Assembly: GCA_020186115.1 (NCBI GenBank)
Contig: WSYJ01000133.1
Span: 1-64,000 of the forward strand
Reading direction: 5' to 3'
Source of the DNA: Histomonas meleagridis
Lineage: Eukaryota; Parabasalia; Tritrichomonadida; Dientamoebidae
DNA length: 64,000 nucleotides
Shown piece after piece: positions 46,966-57,611 of the stretch (position 1 is its first letter; every line of letters begins with the position of its first letter). The notes beneath the pieces are model-generated. The model was not told the DNA's origin, ran no database searches, and saw only the letters and a list, made by a program, of their open reading frames with translations. The position numbers and the translations under genes were made by a program.

Positions 46966-47916
46966 TTAAGAATTAATTTTAGAAAAATGTTTTTTTAATA
47001 TATCTTTAGGTAAAGCATAGATAGGATCTATTTCTTTAATACCTGGGAAATTTATTAATGAAAGACCTGCACAACCAAAAAATGTATGATACGGATCTGA
47101 ATTATTTTTAGGTTTATCTGAAATTCCGCCATTTATTAAATCTTGTGATGAAAGAATGAAATTTTGAAGATTTTGAACATTTATCCAATTTTGGCGTTTT
47201 ATCATTTTAAGTGATGCTCCGACCCACCAGGAATAGCACACGTCTGCTGTCTTTTCTTGTCTTCCATTAAAACCTCCTGTTGAAGTTTGTCGTTCATAAA
47301 GCCAAAAACCGAGTGAATCTTGATTAATAACATTAACAGAATTTAATATCGATAAAGATCCGACAACTGTAAATATTTGACCTGAATGTGATTCACATCC
47401 TTGAAAACATCCAAAACCTGAATCAAAATTTTCACATCGTAAAAGCCATTGAATAATTTTTTCTTTATATTTATAAATTAAATTTATTTGATTTAATAAT
47501 GATAAGATTGATAATGAACAATATGTAAAACGTGTATCAACTTCATTCTTAGAATTACCTTTAAATGACCCATCTTCATTTAAAAGCGAAAAAACATATG
47601 AAATAAGCGAATTAACATTAATTTTTTCAAGTGAATCAAACAATATTAAACAATAAACTGCTGATAAACTTGAATGAATATTAGAATCATATCCAATATT
47701 CCCTCCAAATCCTCCATCTTTATTTTGACATTTAATAATAAATTCAATAATTTCTTCTTTATTAACTCGATCTAAAGAATCTAAAAGATATAAACATGTT
47801 AAAACCCAATAATATGTATTCATTCGAATAGGAATAGAGATAATATATTGTGATGATTCTTTATCTTTCATAGAATTTAAAAGGAATTGAACATGTTTCT
47901 CTTTTTCGAATTTCAT
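46966..47916 (-). CDS. RABGGTB: Rab geranylgeranyltransferase beta subunit
   Basis: 316 residues, close to the usual length of about 330, and intact. Prenyltransferase repeats are visible as KDGGFGGN, DSGFGCFQGCESHSGQIFTV, TGGFNGRQEK and NGGISDKPKN. The zinc ligands of the family are present: Asp225 and Cys227 in ADVCYSWW, and His277 in DPYHTFFG. The GCESHSGQ and FNGRxEKxxDVCYSWW patterns favour the Rab type over farnesyl- or geranylgeranyltransferase I. It works with an alpha subunit and escort protein to prenylate Rab GTPases in vesicle traffic. Confidence 0.93.
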   Translation of the reverse strand: MKFEKEKHVQFLLNSMKDKESSQYIISIPIRMNTYYWVLTCLYLLDSLDRVNKEEIIEFIIKCQNKDGGFGGNIGYDSNIHSSLSAVYCLILFDSLEKINVNSLISYVFSLLNEDGSFKGNSKNEVDTRFTYCSLSILSLLNQINLIYKYKEKIIQWLLRCENFDSGFGCFQGCESHSGQIFTVVGSLSILNSVNVINQDSLGFWLYERQTSTGGFNGRQEKTADVCYSWWVGASLKMIKRQNWINVQNLQNFILSSQDLINGGISDKPKNNSDPYHTFFGCAGLSLINFPGIKEIDPIYALPKDILKKHFSKINS

Positions 47917-47992
47917 TTTTTTGTTGAAATAAACTTCTCAAATAAATAGTAAACGGTCGAAAGCAAAAAATAAAATAAAAATAAAAATATTT

Positions 47993-49854
47993 TTATTTAT
48001 ATAATGTAGATACTCGTTTCCGAAGCAATATAATTAAAATAATCAAATTAATAATTAAAAGAATATTATTAATATATATTCGAATATCTCTTATAATTAA
48101 ATCTTTCATATAATTTCTTTCAAATTTCATAAATTTTTCTTTATTTTGAAGAAATTGAAGAAGAATTGTTCGAATTATTTTAGGAAGAATTAATATGATT
48201 GGTAATATCGATTTGTTATCTTCTTCAATAGTTTTACTAATGTTATTAAATAACATTTCAAGATTAAATGGAATTTTCCCTTCAAGCGTGTGTAATATAA
48301 TATGGAAGTAACCTGTCGACGTTTTCGATGCTTCAATAATTCCATTTTTCGCTTTTTCTGTTTTGTTAAGTTTCATGTAAATTTGGTATAAATATTCACT
48401 GACATCTAATGTAGTCATAATATTAATAATTCGAAACATTTCTAACGATATCTTTAGTCTTTCGGGATAACTTACGATGTTTTTCTTTCGAAAGCTTTTT
48501 CCCATTTATATAACATTAAGCCCGAATTATATGCCGCGACAGGAATGCCGCACTCCGATAGTTCTAGCCATAATATTAATGACGTTTCATATCGTCGTTT
48601 TTTATAAAATTCTTCCGCAATTTCAGTGTTATCAATCCATGGACCAAATTGGATATTAGTAAATAAATAACTTAATGCTTTTCGATCATTAAATTTCGGT
48701 GAGCCAAGAAGTAGCATCTCTGCAACGTAATGATTCGCTTCTAATATACCTTTTCGTGTTAACTTTTTAACGTTTTATATGCTTTATCTCGCGTTTCTGG
48801 ATTATTAATTTCACTAATCGCAATGTTAAATGACGCGCCGTCATGCCCTAACTCGGACGCGCGTTCAATGAGTTTTGCGCCTTCGGGATCTCCTTCGGAC
48901 TTTTTGATGACGCCTAATATGTTCATGGCATTCGGCTCATTCATTTCAACAGCACGTTCATAATATTCTTTCGCTTTGTCAAGATTAACAGGGAACACCT
49001 TCGCCTAAATGATGAATGCGACCCAAGTGAACAAGCGAGATCGCGTCGTCTTGATGCTTCTCAAAGATTTGGCGCGCAGCTTCTTTGTTGACTTCTTGGC
49101 CTAATTTACCATAATAATAAACTTTACCCATGTCAATTTCTGCTTCTTTATCGCCAAGTGATATCTTATATTTTAATAATGAAAATGCGGATGAATCACT
49201 TTCTTCATCTTCAATTTCTTCAAATTTTAATTCTTTATTAAGTTTTTTAATATGTTTTTGAGTTAATCGACCTGCAAGATTTTCAACAATGATAGAACTA
49301 CTAATAGGTAATAAAATATTAGATGAATATTTATAGGAATGTGGCGCACCATATCCAAACGCATATGAATATGATAAACTTAAACAACTATGCGAATTAC
49401 CTTTTTGACACCCAATACTATGATAAATACTTGATTTAGCATAATCGCGTGTGACCCCTAATCCATAATGATAAAGAAATCCTAATTTGGAATATGATGC
49501 TTCAAAACCAGTTCGAATCGATTCTTTAAAATATTTCTTGGCTTTCTTAAAATCTTGATGATATGGTGGAATACCATACAAATAATAATTACCAAGCAAA
49601 TGTAATGCAGGTGGATATGAAGATTCTCCTAAATTTTCAATAACGGTGAAATTAATATTAGTTTCATTATTGATGGCTTTTAAAAATTCTTCACGATAAA
49701 TCCTTCCATATTTAATTGATATGTTTTGAAAACATGTTTTTAAACTTTCAATTTTACTTCCTTCTGAATCATATTTCATGATAATATCATGAAAAAGATA
49801 TGTTTTATTTTCTATTTGTTCAATTGAAACAATAAATTGGATGAAAAATAACAT
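47993..49854 (-). CDS. SEL1L/Hrd3-like ERAD protein, three frameshifts
   Basis: Four overlapping minus-strand frames (48985-49854, 48759-48998, 48472-48717, 47993-48505) read as one protein of about 620 codons. It has an N-terminal signal sequence (MLFFIQFIVSI), then SEL1-type repeats: ALHLLGNYYLYGIPP, YSKLGFLYHYGLGVTRDYAK, IDMGKVYYYGKLGQE, LVHLGRIHHLGEGV and others. A C-terminal membrane helix (NNILLIINLIILIILL) and a short basic tail close it. A signal, lumenal SEL1 repeats and one TM match Hrd3/SEL1L, the partner of the Hrd1 ligase in ER quality control. Breaks lie near 48990, 48745 and 48490. It is divergent from the WD40 gene. Confidence 0.75.
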
Positions 49855-49960
49855 TTGGTCAAATATTTTTTTTTCTTCTTCTTTTTTATTTCTATTTGTT
49901 TTTTAGGGTGCCCCTCATTCGAACAAAGTTACTCAAATTTGTTTTCATTTTTTTTTCTTA

Positions 49961-49971
49961 TCATTTTTATT
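49961..49971 (+). promoter_or_regulatory. Inr-like initiator before the WD40 gene
   Basis: TCATTTTTATT directly precedes ATG 49972. Trichomonad genes lack TATA boxes and use an initiator beginning TCA, a few bases to about 20 bases from the start codon. Confidence 0.5.
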
Positions 49972-50940
49972 ATGATTCTAAATGATAATTTAAAAATATG
50001 TGAAAAATTTGCATGGTGTTATAAAGGTAATAATAAACCAACCACAATCTTAGAATATAGTCAAGATGGTTCTATGGTTGGATTTTCAAACGAACCAGGT
50101 CAAGTTTTTATTGTTGATTCATTTGAAGGGAAAATTATTGAAAATATTACACAAAAATATACACAAACAAATATAACAGGATTAAAATTTCAAACGAATA
50201 ATAATCAAGATCAAATTTTAATTACAAGTAAAGATGGAAACATTTTTTTATATGATTTTAACAAAAGAGAAATTTGTAAAAAGATTCGACATTTAGGAAG
50301 TGAATTACTTACTATGAATATTGAAACATTTGGCGACACATTTGCTATAGGTTGTTCAGATGGTTCTATTCGAATTTATGATATGGAAACATTTCAAAGA
50401 AACACTATCTTAAATAATCAAACGAAGAAACATAACATATCGAATATTTCATCATTAATATATGATCCAAACAATTCTAATATTTTATTTTCTAATATTA
50501 ATAATTATATTTTAGTTTGGGATATTCGAACAGGTACATCAGAACGTTCAATTAAAGGAACACATATTCGAGGACAAGGCCTAGATATTTATGATAATAT
50601 TCTCTTTACAATTTCATATTTAGATAAGAAATATATTGAACTTTGGGATTATCAAAAAGGTAAAAAAATATATTCAATTCCATTACAAAATAACATAAAT
50701 AATGAAAAAATATATCAAAATAATATTGTTAAAATATCAAAAAATGGAATGGTCATCATTACAAGTGATGTAAGTTCAAGCATTACTGAAATATTTAGTT
50801 ATCCAAAATGTAATTTAATTGGACAAATAAATCCTAATTCATCATTAATTACATCAATTAATGTTTCACCTTTTGGTGCTTCTTTTGTCACAGGTTATGA
50901 ATCAGGTGATGTTTATTGTTATATGATTAGAGAAAAATAA
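49972..50940 (+). CDS. WD40 repeat protein (322 aa from the chosen start)
   Basis: ATG 49972 is preferred over the open frame upstream (to 49855), which is a Phe-rich low-complexity stretch, because an Inr-like motif abuts it. WD-type blades are seen as LITSKDGNIFLYDF, IGCSDGSIRIYDMET, NNYILVWDIRTG, KKYIELWDYQKG and FVTGYESGDVYCY, enough for one propeller of six or seven blades. No accessory domain. The specific partner is unknown. It shares a gap of 117 bp with the divergent Hrd3-like gene. Confidence 0.8.
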   Translation: MILNDNLKICEKFAWCYKGNNKPTTILEYSQDGSMVGFSNEPGQVFIVDSFEGKIIENITQKYTQTNITGLKFQTNNNQDQILITSKDGNIFLYDFNKREICKKIRHLGSELLTMNIETFGDTFAIGCSDGSIRIYDMETFQRNTILNNQTKKHNISNISSLIYDPNNSNILFSNINNYILVWDIRTGTSERSIKGTHIRGQGLDIYDNILFTISYLDKKYIELWDYQKGKKIYSIPLQNNINNEKIYQNNIVKISKNGMVIITSDVSSSITEIFSYPKCNLIGQINPNSSLITSINVSPFGASFVTGYESGDVYCYMIREK

Positions 50941-50969
50941 AATAAAGTAAAAATTTATATTTATATTTA

Positions 50970-51572
50970 TTAATTAAGTTTAATTCTTTTAAGATTAATT
51001 GCTTCTATTTGAAAATTTTGAATACATTTATAATCTTTAATATTAATATCTTTCGGTACTTTTACATGAACTAATATAATTGTCTTTTTAATACTCCATG
51101 AAATACGTGATAATGTTCGTGAAAGTTGATGAATTTCTTCCCAATCTTGAATTATACTGATCATATAACTTGAATGAACAAGTTCTTGATGATCACAATA
51201 TAATACAAAATCAGTCCCAAATAATGAGCCATCTCGAATAATCCATAAATTAGTCCGATAATAATGATAAACTGAATAATGAATTGGGAAAATTAATGGT
51301 CCACAAAGTTCACAACAAATTTCCCATAATTCTTCAATCGTATATGATAATCCAATATCACCTTTTAATAATTTTAAAAAAAATACTTCATAAGGACTTA
51401 ATATTAAAAGTTCATTAAGATATCTTCCAAAACCAAACTTGTTATGTAAAATTTGTCCATTTCCTATTAAATCATTAATAAAAAACATCCCACCAATCTT
51501 ATTAATTGAAATTTCTGGTAATTCATATGATGGTGAAAATTTCTTTTCTTCTTCTGTTGTATTTTTCCTCAT
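50970..51572 (-). CDS. SEN2: tRNA-splicing endonuclease subunit Sen2
   Basis: 200 residues, intact. The C-terminal endonuclease fold shows the catalytic triad of the EndA/Sen2 family: Tyr125 in GTDFVLY, His133 in VHSSYMI and Lys162/163 in IKKTIILVHV. The family signature WIIRDGSLFGTDFVLY precedes it. Sen2 cuts the 5' splice site of intron-containing tRNAs together with Sen34. It is shorter than fungal Sen2 and lacks a long N-terminal extension. It converges with the WD40 gene across 29 bp and has an Inr just upstream. Confidence 0.9.
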   Translation of the reverse strand: MRKNTTEEEKKFSPSYELPEISINKIGGMFFINDLIGNGQILHNKFGFGRYLNELLILSPYEVFFLKLLKGDIGLSYTIEELWEICCELCGPLIFPIHYSVYHYYRTNLWIIRDGSLFGTDFVLYCDHQELVHSSYMISIIQDWEEIHQLSRTLSRISWSIKKTIILVHVKVPKDINIKDYKCIQNFQIEAINLKRIKLN

Positions 51573-51577
51573 GAATT

Positions 51578-51589
51578 TAATGATAATGA
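51578..51589 (-). promoter_or_regulatory. Inr-like initiator before SEN2
   Basis: On the minus strand, TCATTATCATTA lies 5 bp before ATG 51572. It nearly equals the trichomonad initiator consensus TCAYTWYTCATTA (one base shorter). Confidence 0.7.
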
Positions 51590-51735
51590 CACTTTCTTAT
51601 CGTAATTTAGGGTACACTAAAAATTAAATAAAGAATTATGATAACTTCTAAATATTTTTTTTTTTTTTTTGATTTTTATTTATTATTCCTAATTAAAAAA
51701 AATATATAATAAATTACTTAAAATATTATTTTTAT

Positions 51736-52413
51736 TTATTGTGCATTTTCTTGTGTTGTTTCTTTCTTTGGTGGTTGTGTGTAATGATGTTTTTCTTTTG
51801 GTTTCTTCTTGAGATGCCTTGGCGCTGGACCTTCGTTTGAAAGTAAACCTGTCGCTAAGTTAATTTTCCCACGCATTTGAAATGAATAAAAATCATTGGA
51901 TTGCATGCGCTTAACTTTCTGTAAATATTTCCCTCGAAATTCATTCTTCTCTGCTTCTGTTAATCGAATAACTTTACGTTTGTTGATACCTTTGTTTTTT
52001 TCTTTTTCTTCTTTCTCAAATTCTTTGATATATTCATTTGAAACTCGTTCTAACACTTCTAAACTTGGATGTAACTCGGAATATTTATTTAAATATCGTT
52101 CTAATCCAAATGTTCCTGAACTCGCATAAGGGATTTCACGTGAATGTTTCTTTTTTTGATTTAATGCTCGTTCTAAACCTCGTGTACTTTGAAATTTAAC
52201 AAACGCTGTATCACTATTAGGAAATGTAATTTCTTCAATGTGACCAAATAATGAAAATATTGATTCTAAAAGATTTGTTAAATTTTCTTTATTTGTAGAT
52301 AAAGGTAAATTAAAAACTTGAATTTCTAATGCACTTTCCATCTTATAAAAGATACTATGTGAATATTTTGAATCTTGATAAGGTATTTGAAGTATTTTCC
52401 ATTCTGTATCCAT
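51736..52413 (-). CDS. RRP7-like ribosome biogenesis protein
   Basis: 225 residues, intact. The N-terminal stretch ILQIPYQDSKYSHSIFYK is followed by an RRM-like domain (IQVFNLPLSTNKENLTNLL ... IEEITFPNSDTAFVKFQ). Then come a long charged helix and a DFYSFQMRGK motif. This order (a short lead-in ending in a YxH-type stretch, a degenerate RRM, a C-terminal helix with FYxFQxR) is that of Rrp7, part of the UTP-C complex in 40S pre-rRNA processing. The Pro/Lys-rich end is not typical. The related ESF2/ABT1 family is the main alternative. Confidence 0.6.
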   Translation of the reverse strand: MDTEWKILQIPYQDSKYSHSIFYKMESALEIQVFNLPLSTNKENLTNLLESIFSLFGHIEEITFPNSDTAFVKFQSTRGLERALNQKKKHSREIPYASSGTFGLERYLNKYSELHPSLEVLERVSNEYIKEFEKEEKEKNKGINKRKVIRLTEAEKNEFRGKYLQKVKRMQSNDFYSFQMRGKINLATGLLSNEGPAPRHLKKKPKEKHHYTQPPKKETTQENAQ

Positions 52414-52515
52414 TTAAATAAGAAATTAAAGATAAAATTTTTTTTGGTCAAGCATGGAATACGTTAATTCAGCACGGTTATATTCGTTAAAATAAAATAA
52501 ATATAAAAAAAATCA

Positions 52516-53989
52516 ATGGAAAATCCAGCAGAAGTTCAAGAAATTAGGAATAAATTACGAATGATGAAATTCCCTCAAGATGAGATATTAAATACAGTTC
52601 GAAAACAACAACGAGCAATTCATAAACAAAAACAAGCGAATGAGACCATTCGAACAGAAATTACACAATATGAAGCACAAATTAATAAAATTAATCAATC
52701 CATTGAGAAATATAAGACAGATGAAGAATTACAACGATTACAAACACTTAAAAAGAATTTAAGTAATAAGTTAAGTGTTTTAAATAATGATTTAGCCGTT
52801 GAAGAATCTAAACGTAAAAAACTTGAAGAAGATGTAAGTAAAGCTAATTCCAAGACAGGAGGTTTATTTCAACAAACACATGAGAATGAAGAAATTCAAG
52901 CACGACTTCGGACCATGGAAAATCGATTAGACAAAGCATTAGTTCGATATAATAATAATTTAACGAAATTAGGAGAATTACGCAAAGAAATAGATGAATA
53001 TCGAAAAGAGAAAAACACGTTTCAACATATCATTAAGAAAGCAGAAATCGAACGCGAACGTAACGACCAAGAAATGGCGCGACTTATTTCCGATTCTAAC
53101 GAAGCATATTCCGATCGTGATCGCATGAAAATGGACTTAGCAGAACTTAAACAGAAAGAAAAAGAATCGATACAAAACTATGAAACAGATCTTTTATTAA
53201 TTAATCAACAAATCGAAGGACAGCGCATTACACAAAATCATCCACGTGATCAGCAACAGCAAATTCCATCGATGAGTAGTCAACTTAGTTCGCAAACAGA
53301 TCAACAAGAAGAACTTGTGCAACAAACTGAACAATTATATACATCTAATCAAAGAGTATTTGACTTGTTAGGTGTGAAGAACATTGAAGAATTGTTTTCA
53401 GAGTCAGAACAACTTGAACGCGAAAAATTATTCATTATTTAATTGTGTTATTGAATATAATAATAATAAAACGAAACTTGAAGAAGAAATTAAAGGACTT
53501 CAATTACAATATTTATCACTTCAAAGTCAAAGTGAAGAAAAAGAAGAAAATAATAACAATGAATTAAACGAAATTACGAATAACATTAACGAAATAAATC
53601 AAAAATTAGAAACATTAAAAGATAAAAAAGAAAAATCGCAAAAAGATTTCACAGTAATTTATAATGAAATTAATAAATTATTTAATACACTTAAATGTGA
53701 ATGGGATAATGAAACGACGAATGACAATAACGAAATTACGAAAATCAATGTTATGGCCGCTTTATCTTCTATAGAGAATAAAATAGCGCTAATAATGAAT
53801 AAAGTTGCAGAAAAGACTAAAATCCAATATATTAACAGTGGAATCAGTAAATTTTCTTCAGTTACTTCAATAGATACAATTTCACGTCAAAATACAACAA
53901 GAAATCAAATAAACAAAGAAATGCAAAACAAAATTGCTGACTCAAATAAGCCAATGTCAATCGATGAAATCAAAGCTTTAATTGGTTAA
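52516..53989 (+). CDS. Outer dynein arm docking complex protein (ODA1/CCDC114-like), one frameshift
   Basis: A long coiled-coil protein. Landmarks are RTMENRLDKALVRYNNNLTK, GELRKEIDEYRKEKNTFQHI and LISDSNEAYSDRDRMKMDLA, which match the conserved core of DC2/ODA1, CCDC114 and CCDC63. The frame ends at 53440, just after an A5 run near 53420, and continues in another frame to 53989 with more coiled coil and a C-terminal MSIDEIKALIG. Total about 490 codons. The protein attaches outer dynein arms to axonemal doublets, so the organism builds motile flagella. It is divergent from the RRP7-like gene across 102 bp. Confidence 0.8.
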
Positions 53990-54077
53990 ATTTTATTATT
54001 TATTATATATAAAAAGAGTTTGAAAAAAAAAATTATTTTTATTAAATTAAAACAATATTTGTGATTGTGTTTTATTA

Positions 54078-54542
54078 TTATTTCCGAATATTTTGTTTAA
54101 TTTCTTTTTTTGTTGAAATTTTATATAAATATATAATAATAGAAATAATGAAAACAATCGAAAAAATAGGTGAAATATAAATAAAGAAAAATGATAATAT
54201 AATAATAAATGTTAAAATCTTGTTAATAGAAAATGATTTTTTTGTTGTTTTTGGTGATTCTTGTTTGGCTAAATTTTGATTTTCTTTTTGTAAGTTGAAA
54301 AGAAAATTATTATAATTACGTGAATAATTCTTTCTTATAAATGGCGTATTAAATGCTGATGTTTGTGGTGATTTAAATGCACTTTCTGGAATTTGTGGTG
54401 AAGGAGGAAAATAATCTCCATTAATCGAAAGAAAACCTTTAACTGGTGTTTTATAACTAAGTTCATTTATATGCTTTCTTGTAGAAGAAACTGGTGAATA
54501 TAATTCTCTTTGATCAAAATTATCTGAATCTGTTTCTTCCAT
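54078..54542 (-). CDS. Unknown protein with a C-terminal membrane hairpin (154 aa)
   Basis: Intact, ATG 54542. The N-terminal 105 residues are polar, with several Ser/Thr-Pro sites (YSPVSS, YKTPVKG, FPPSPQ, FKSPQTS, FNTPF) that could be kinase targets. Residues about 108-140 form two adjoining hydrophobic segments (ILTFIIILSFFFIYISPIF, SIVFIISIIIYLY), then a basic tail. This suggests a membrane-hairpin protein on the cytosolic side of the ER or nuclear envelope. The family is not recognised. Confidence 0.65.
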   Translation of the reverse strand: MEETDSDNFDQRELYSPVSSTRKHINELSYKTPVKGFLSINGDYFPPSPQIPESAFKSPQTSAFNTPFIRKNYSRNYNNFLFNLQKENQNLAKQESPKTTKKSFSINKILTFIIILSFFFIYISPIFSIVFIISIIIYLYKISTKKEIKQNIRK

Positions 54543-54659
54543 TTTTAATTTTAAACGTACACCAAAACCAATTCATCATTAAATAATTCGATTTTGTCTA
54601 ATTTATACAAGAACCATTTAATTTATGATTTAAGTATGTTACGTAAGAAAAGATTTCAA

Positions 54660-55440
54660 TGTTTAAAAAAATATGTAATAATAAAGAACAAGAATCTTAT
54701 GAAATCAATAAACAAAGTTAACCAAAATCACTTGAATTCCTTAATGCCGAAAAATTAACAAAAACGCAAACGGCAAAAGAAAACATAATAAATTTTGATG
54801 AAATTAAAAAAAATTTACATTTTTCAAGATGATTGATTGAATTTGTCATTGAAATATTAGTTAATACATTTAAGAATGCGAACATCATTTAACTCAATAA
54901 TATGTTTTTGATATTACCATGATTAAAAGTACTCGAAAATCTATCAGTAAAAGTTAATCCAATTTTTTAATGTTACATGAATTAAAATATTATACAAAGT
55001 AAGAATTTATAACATCCGTTGATATTAACATCATATTACAAATGTTTTATAAGATATCAACAACAATTAATGAGTTTCTATTAAAAAAAATTATTACAAC
55101 AGCTAATAATACCTGTGTAAAAAAATTATCTCTAATTAGAGTTCATGTTTTCCATTTATAGATAAAATGTTACATAGTTAGTAATAAGCATAATGTTGTA
55201 TTGGAAACATTGTTTGATAATTAATCTGGTTCTATTCAACAAACACTCGAAGGATTAAAAAGGAATATTAATAACTTCATTAAGAACTCAATTAATTTGT
55301 TACTGGATGATTTTAATATTTCATTAATAAAAGCGTTACATTTTTATATTTATGTTTCAGATTTTCGTTTACTAGATGATGAGAAAATAGAAGTCAATGT
55401 CCAAAATCAAAATCTATATTTCCTTTTTAAATATTATTAA
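54660..55440 (+). pseudogene. Degraded coding sequence of unknown family
   Basis: Protein-like stretches in changing plus-strand frames (ENIINFDEIKKNLHF, LIEFVIEILVNTFKNANI, FYKISTTINEFLLKKIITTA, LLLDDFNISLIKALHFYIYV) are interrupted by many stops. The last 60 codons are the most coherent. The composition is less random than the surrounding spacer. No family is recognised. Confidence 0.35.
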
Positions 55441-55479
55441 TAATTTCCAAATATTATTTTATGATATAAAGTTTTAAAA

Positions 55480-57061
55480 ATAGACCTTAAATAAAACAAA
55501 TAAATAATCTTTAGCATTAACATCATTTCCTTTATGTTCAAAAAGTAATTTAACTATTTCTACATTTCCATGATCAGATGCTCGAATAAGTGCTGTTCTA
55601 AATAATTTATATAATTTTCAAATATTATTTTGAAATCCAAAATTGTTAAAATAAATTTTAATGAAAACAAATATATATCTTTAGCATTAACATTGATTCC
55701 TTCATGTGCAAGAAGTAATTTAACTATTTCTACATTTCCATGATCAGATGCTCGAATAAGTGCTGTTCTAAATAATTTAAATAATTTTCAAATATTATTT
55801 TGAAATCCAAAATTGTTAAAATAAATTTCAAAGAAAACAAATATATATCTTTAGCATTAACATTGATTCCTTCTTGTGTAAGAAGTAATTTTACTATTTC
55901 ATTATTACCATTTTCAGTTGCTAAGAGAAGCGCTGTATTAAATATTTTGAATAATTTCCAAATATTATTTTGAATTTCTAAATTATTATATTAAATTCTA
56001 AATAAAACAAATAAATATCTCTAACATTGATTTCAATTCCTTTTTGATCAAGTAGTAAATGGACAATTTTTGTAACATTATTTTTAGATGCCATAATAAG
56101 TGCTGTTTTTATTTCCATAAATAGATGAAATTGTTGGATTTTGTTGATTATTTTCCTCAGATTTTTCTGATTTATTTCCATAAATATATTTAAAAACATC
56201 ATTTCGATAGAATTTAATTGCAATTTCATACGCATCTTCAAATGTTGAATGATTTTGTTCACATAAATGAATGATTTCTTCGTTTCCACCTGCAATTGCA
56301 TATTTACCTGTATTTTCTACAATAACACCATTCATAAGTAAATATTTGAAACATTTAATAGAAGAAAAAAATGCTGCATAATCAATAAAGAAACTTTGTT
56401 CTTATTAATGAATGAACATCTTTCATATAGTGATGGCTCAATTTTTTTGATTAAAATCAAAATTATTTTGTGATGATATTTCTTGAAGTTTCTCTATATC
56501 ATCATTTCGAATTATTTTCGCAATTTCATTTGGATTAACTCCTTCTTTAACATATATCTTATGAAGTTCCCATTCGTTCTTTGAAAGTTTATCATAATTT
56601 TCTTTGAATTGATTCAGAAGATGAGATTTTTTTGTTTCTTCATCTGACATTAAATGTATAAAATATGGTAACCTTAGATTTTGAACATTATTTGCTTCTA
56701 TAAAATTATGTTCAATCATACAATTAAGAAGATAATATGATTCTTGTGTGTTTTGCTTAAGAAGATAATTTGTGAATACTGATGTTATTTTTTGATTCAA
56801 CACTATTTTTTATATTCAAATTCTTCTATTTCTTTTAGAAATTCTAAATATATATCAGAAGAATTTAATTTTTATACAGAAAATTATATATACCATTTGA
56901 CTTATAATTGAATTAAATGATAATGCGTTTGTAAAATCAAATTTATTAATTATTAAACCTATCATTTGAGTTATATTTTCTTTGCTCAAATTAAAAATTG
57001 CATTGTTAATGGATATAAGTTTGTCCAATTCGTTCTGAAATTTGTTCTTTGTTCCTTCCAT
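55480..57061 (-). CDS. DUF3447-ankyrin protein gene with spaced 170-bp ankyrin units
   Basis: ATG 57061, preceded on the minus strand by an Inr-like TCATTTG at 57073-57079. The head domain runs through MEGTKNKFQNELDKLI, QNTQESYYLLNCMIEHNFIE, VKEGVNPNEIAKIIRNDDIE and KYAIAGGNEEIIHLCEQNHS (DUF3447). Breaks lie near 56830, 56430 and 56115, the last in an A-run where ankyrin coding begins. Four ankyrin units follow, with matching points at 56103, 55933, 55763 and 55593, exactly 170 bp apart. Each codes about 31 residues, up to NVNAKDI, and is then followed by about 75 bp of AT-rich spacer. The role is unknown; ankyrin proteins are a large expanded family in trichomonads. Confidence 0.65.
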
Positions 57062-57115
57062 ATAATTAATTGTCAAATGACCCAAAAGTGACAGCAAGTT
57101 AGGGTACCCTGGCAC

Positions 57116-57239
57116 TAAGACCTCGTTTGGTCTCCAAATTAACGGTCTCTGGTATTCTGCTGTTTATGTATACTTTTTAAATGGTTATCCCTAACAAAAA
57201 ATGAGATGGAAATAAAAGGGAATTATGGGCATAAAATCA
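57116..57239. other. Upstream region of the ankyrin gene
   Basis: Somewhat GC-richer than its surroundings. Contains GTACCCTGG and an ACCTCGTTTGGTCTCC stretch. No gene. Confidence 0.35.
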
Positions 57240-57372
57240 TCTGATTTTATTCCAGGATGGTGAGTACCTTATGTGCAATTTACAGGGATTCGGCAGAAGG
57301 CTTTCGGTCTTTTCTCTATTATTTTCGCACATGGAAGATGGCTCCTCCTGCAAAGATATAATCGGAGCAGGA
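57240..57372 (-). repeat. Second copy of the stem-loop element
   Basis: Read on the minus strand it shares CATGTGCGAAAATAATAGAG, TAAATTGCACATAA and CACCATCCTGGAATAAAA with 25081-25190. The inner hairpin segment (TTCGGCAGAAGGCTTTCGG on the plus strand) runs the other way relative to its flanks compared with the first copy. The outer stem, ATGTGC/GCACAT, is kept. Confidence 0.55.
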
Positions 57373-57611
57373 TTTGCATTCATCATCATAAAATTTATTT
57401 AAATTAATGGTATTGTAATATGCAATATATTGAATAAATCAATCTTTTTAAATGTATCTTAATGTTTTTGTTCTTGAATTTGGAAAAAAAATTATAATAA
57501 TTTTGATGTTTATTGCTTAAAAATATTCCTAATGATATGCGTAAACAGCAAAATTATTTTGTTTGAATTCTTTGAAAATTTTCTTCATTATTGTCACTAT
57601 GAATACTCTAT
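57373..57611. other. 3' region of the long BspA gene
   Basis: AT-rich, with no gene. Confidence 0.4.

Noticed and set aside
49855-49971. N-terminal Phe-rich extension of the WD40 protein
   Set aside because: An Inr-like motif lies inside it next to ATG 49972, and the stretch is low-complexity promoter DNA.
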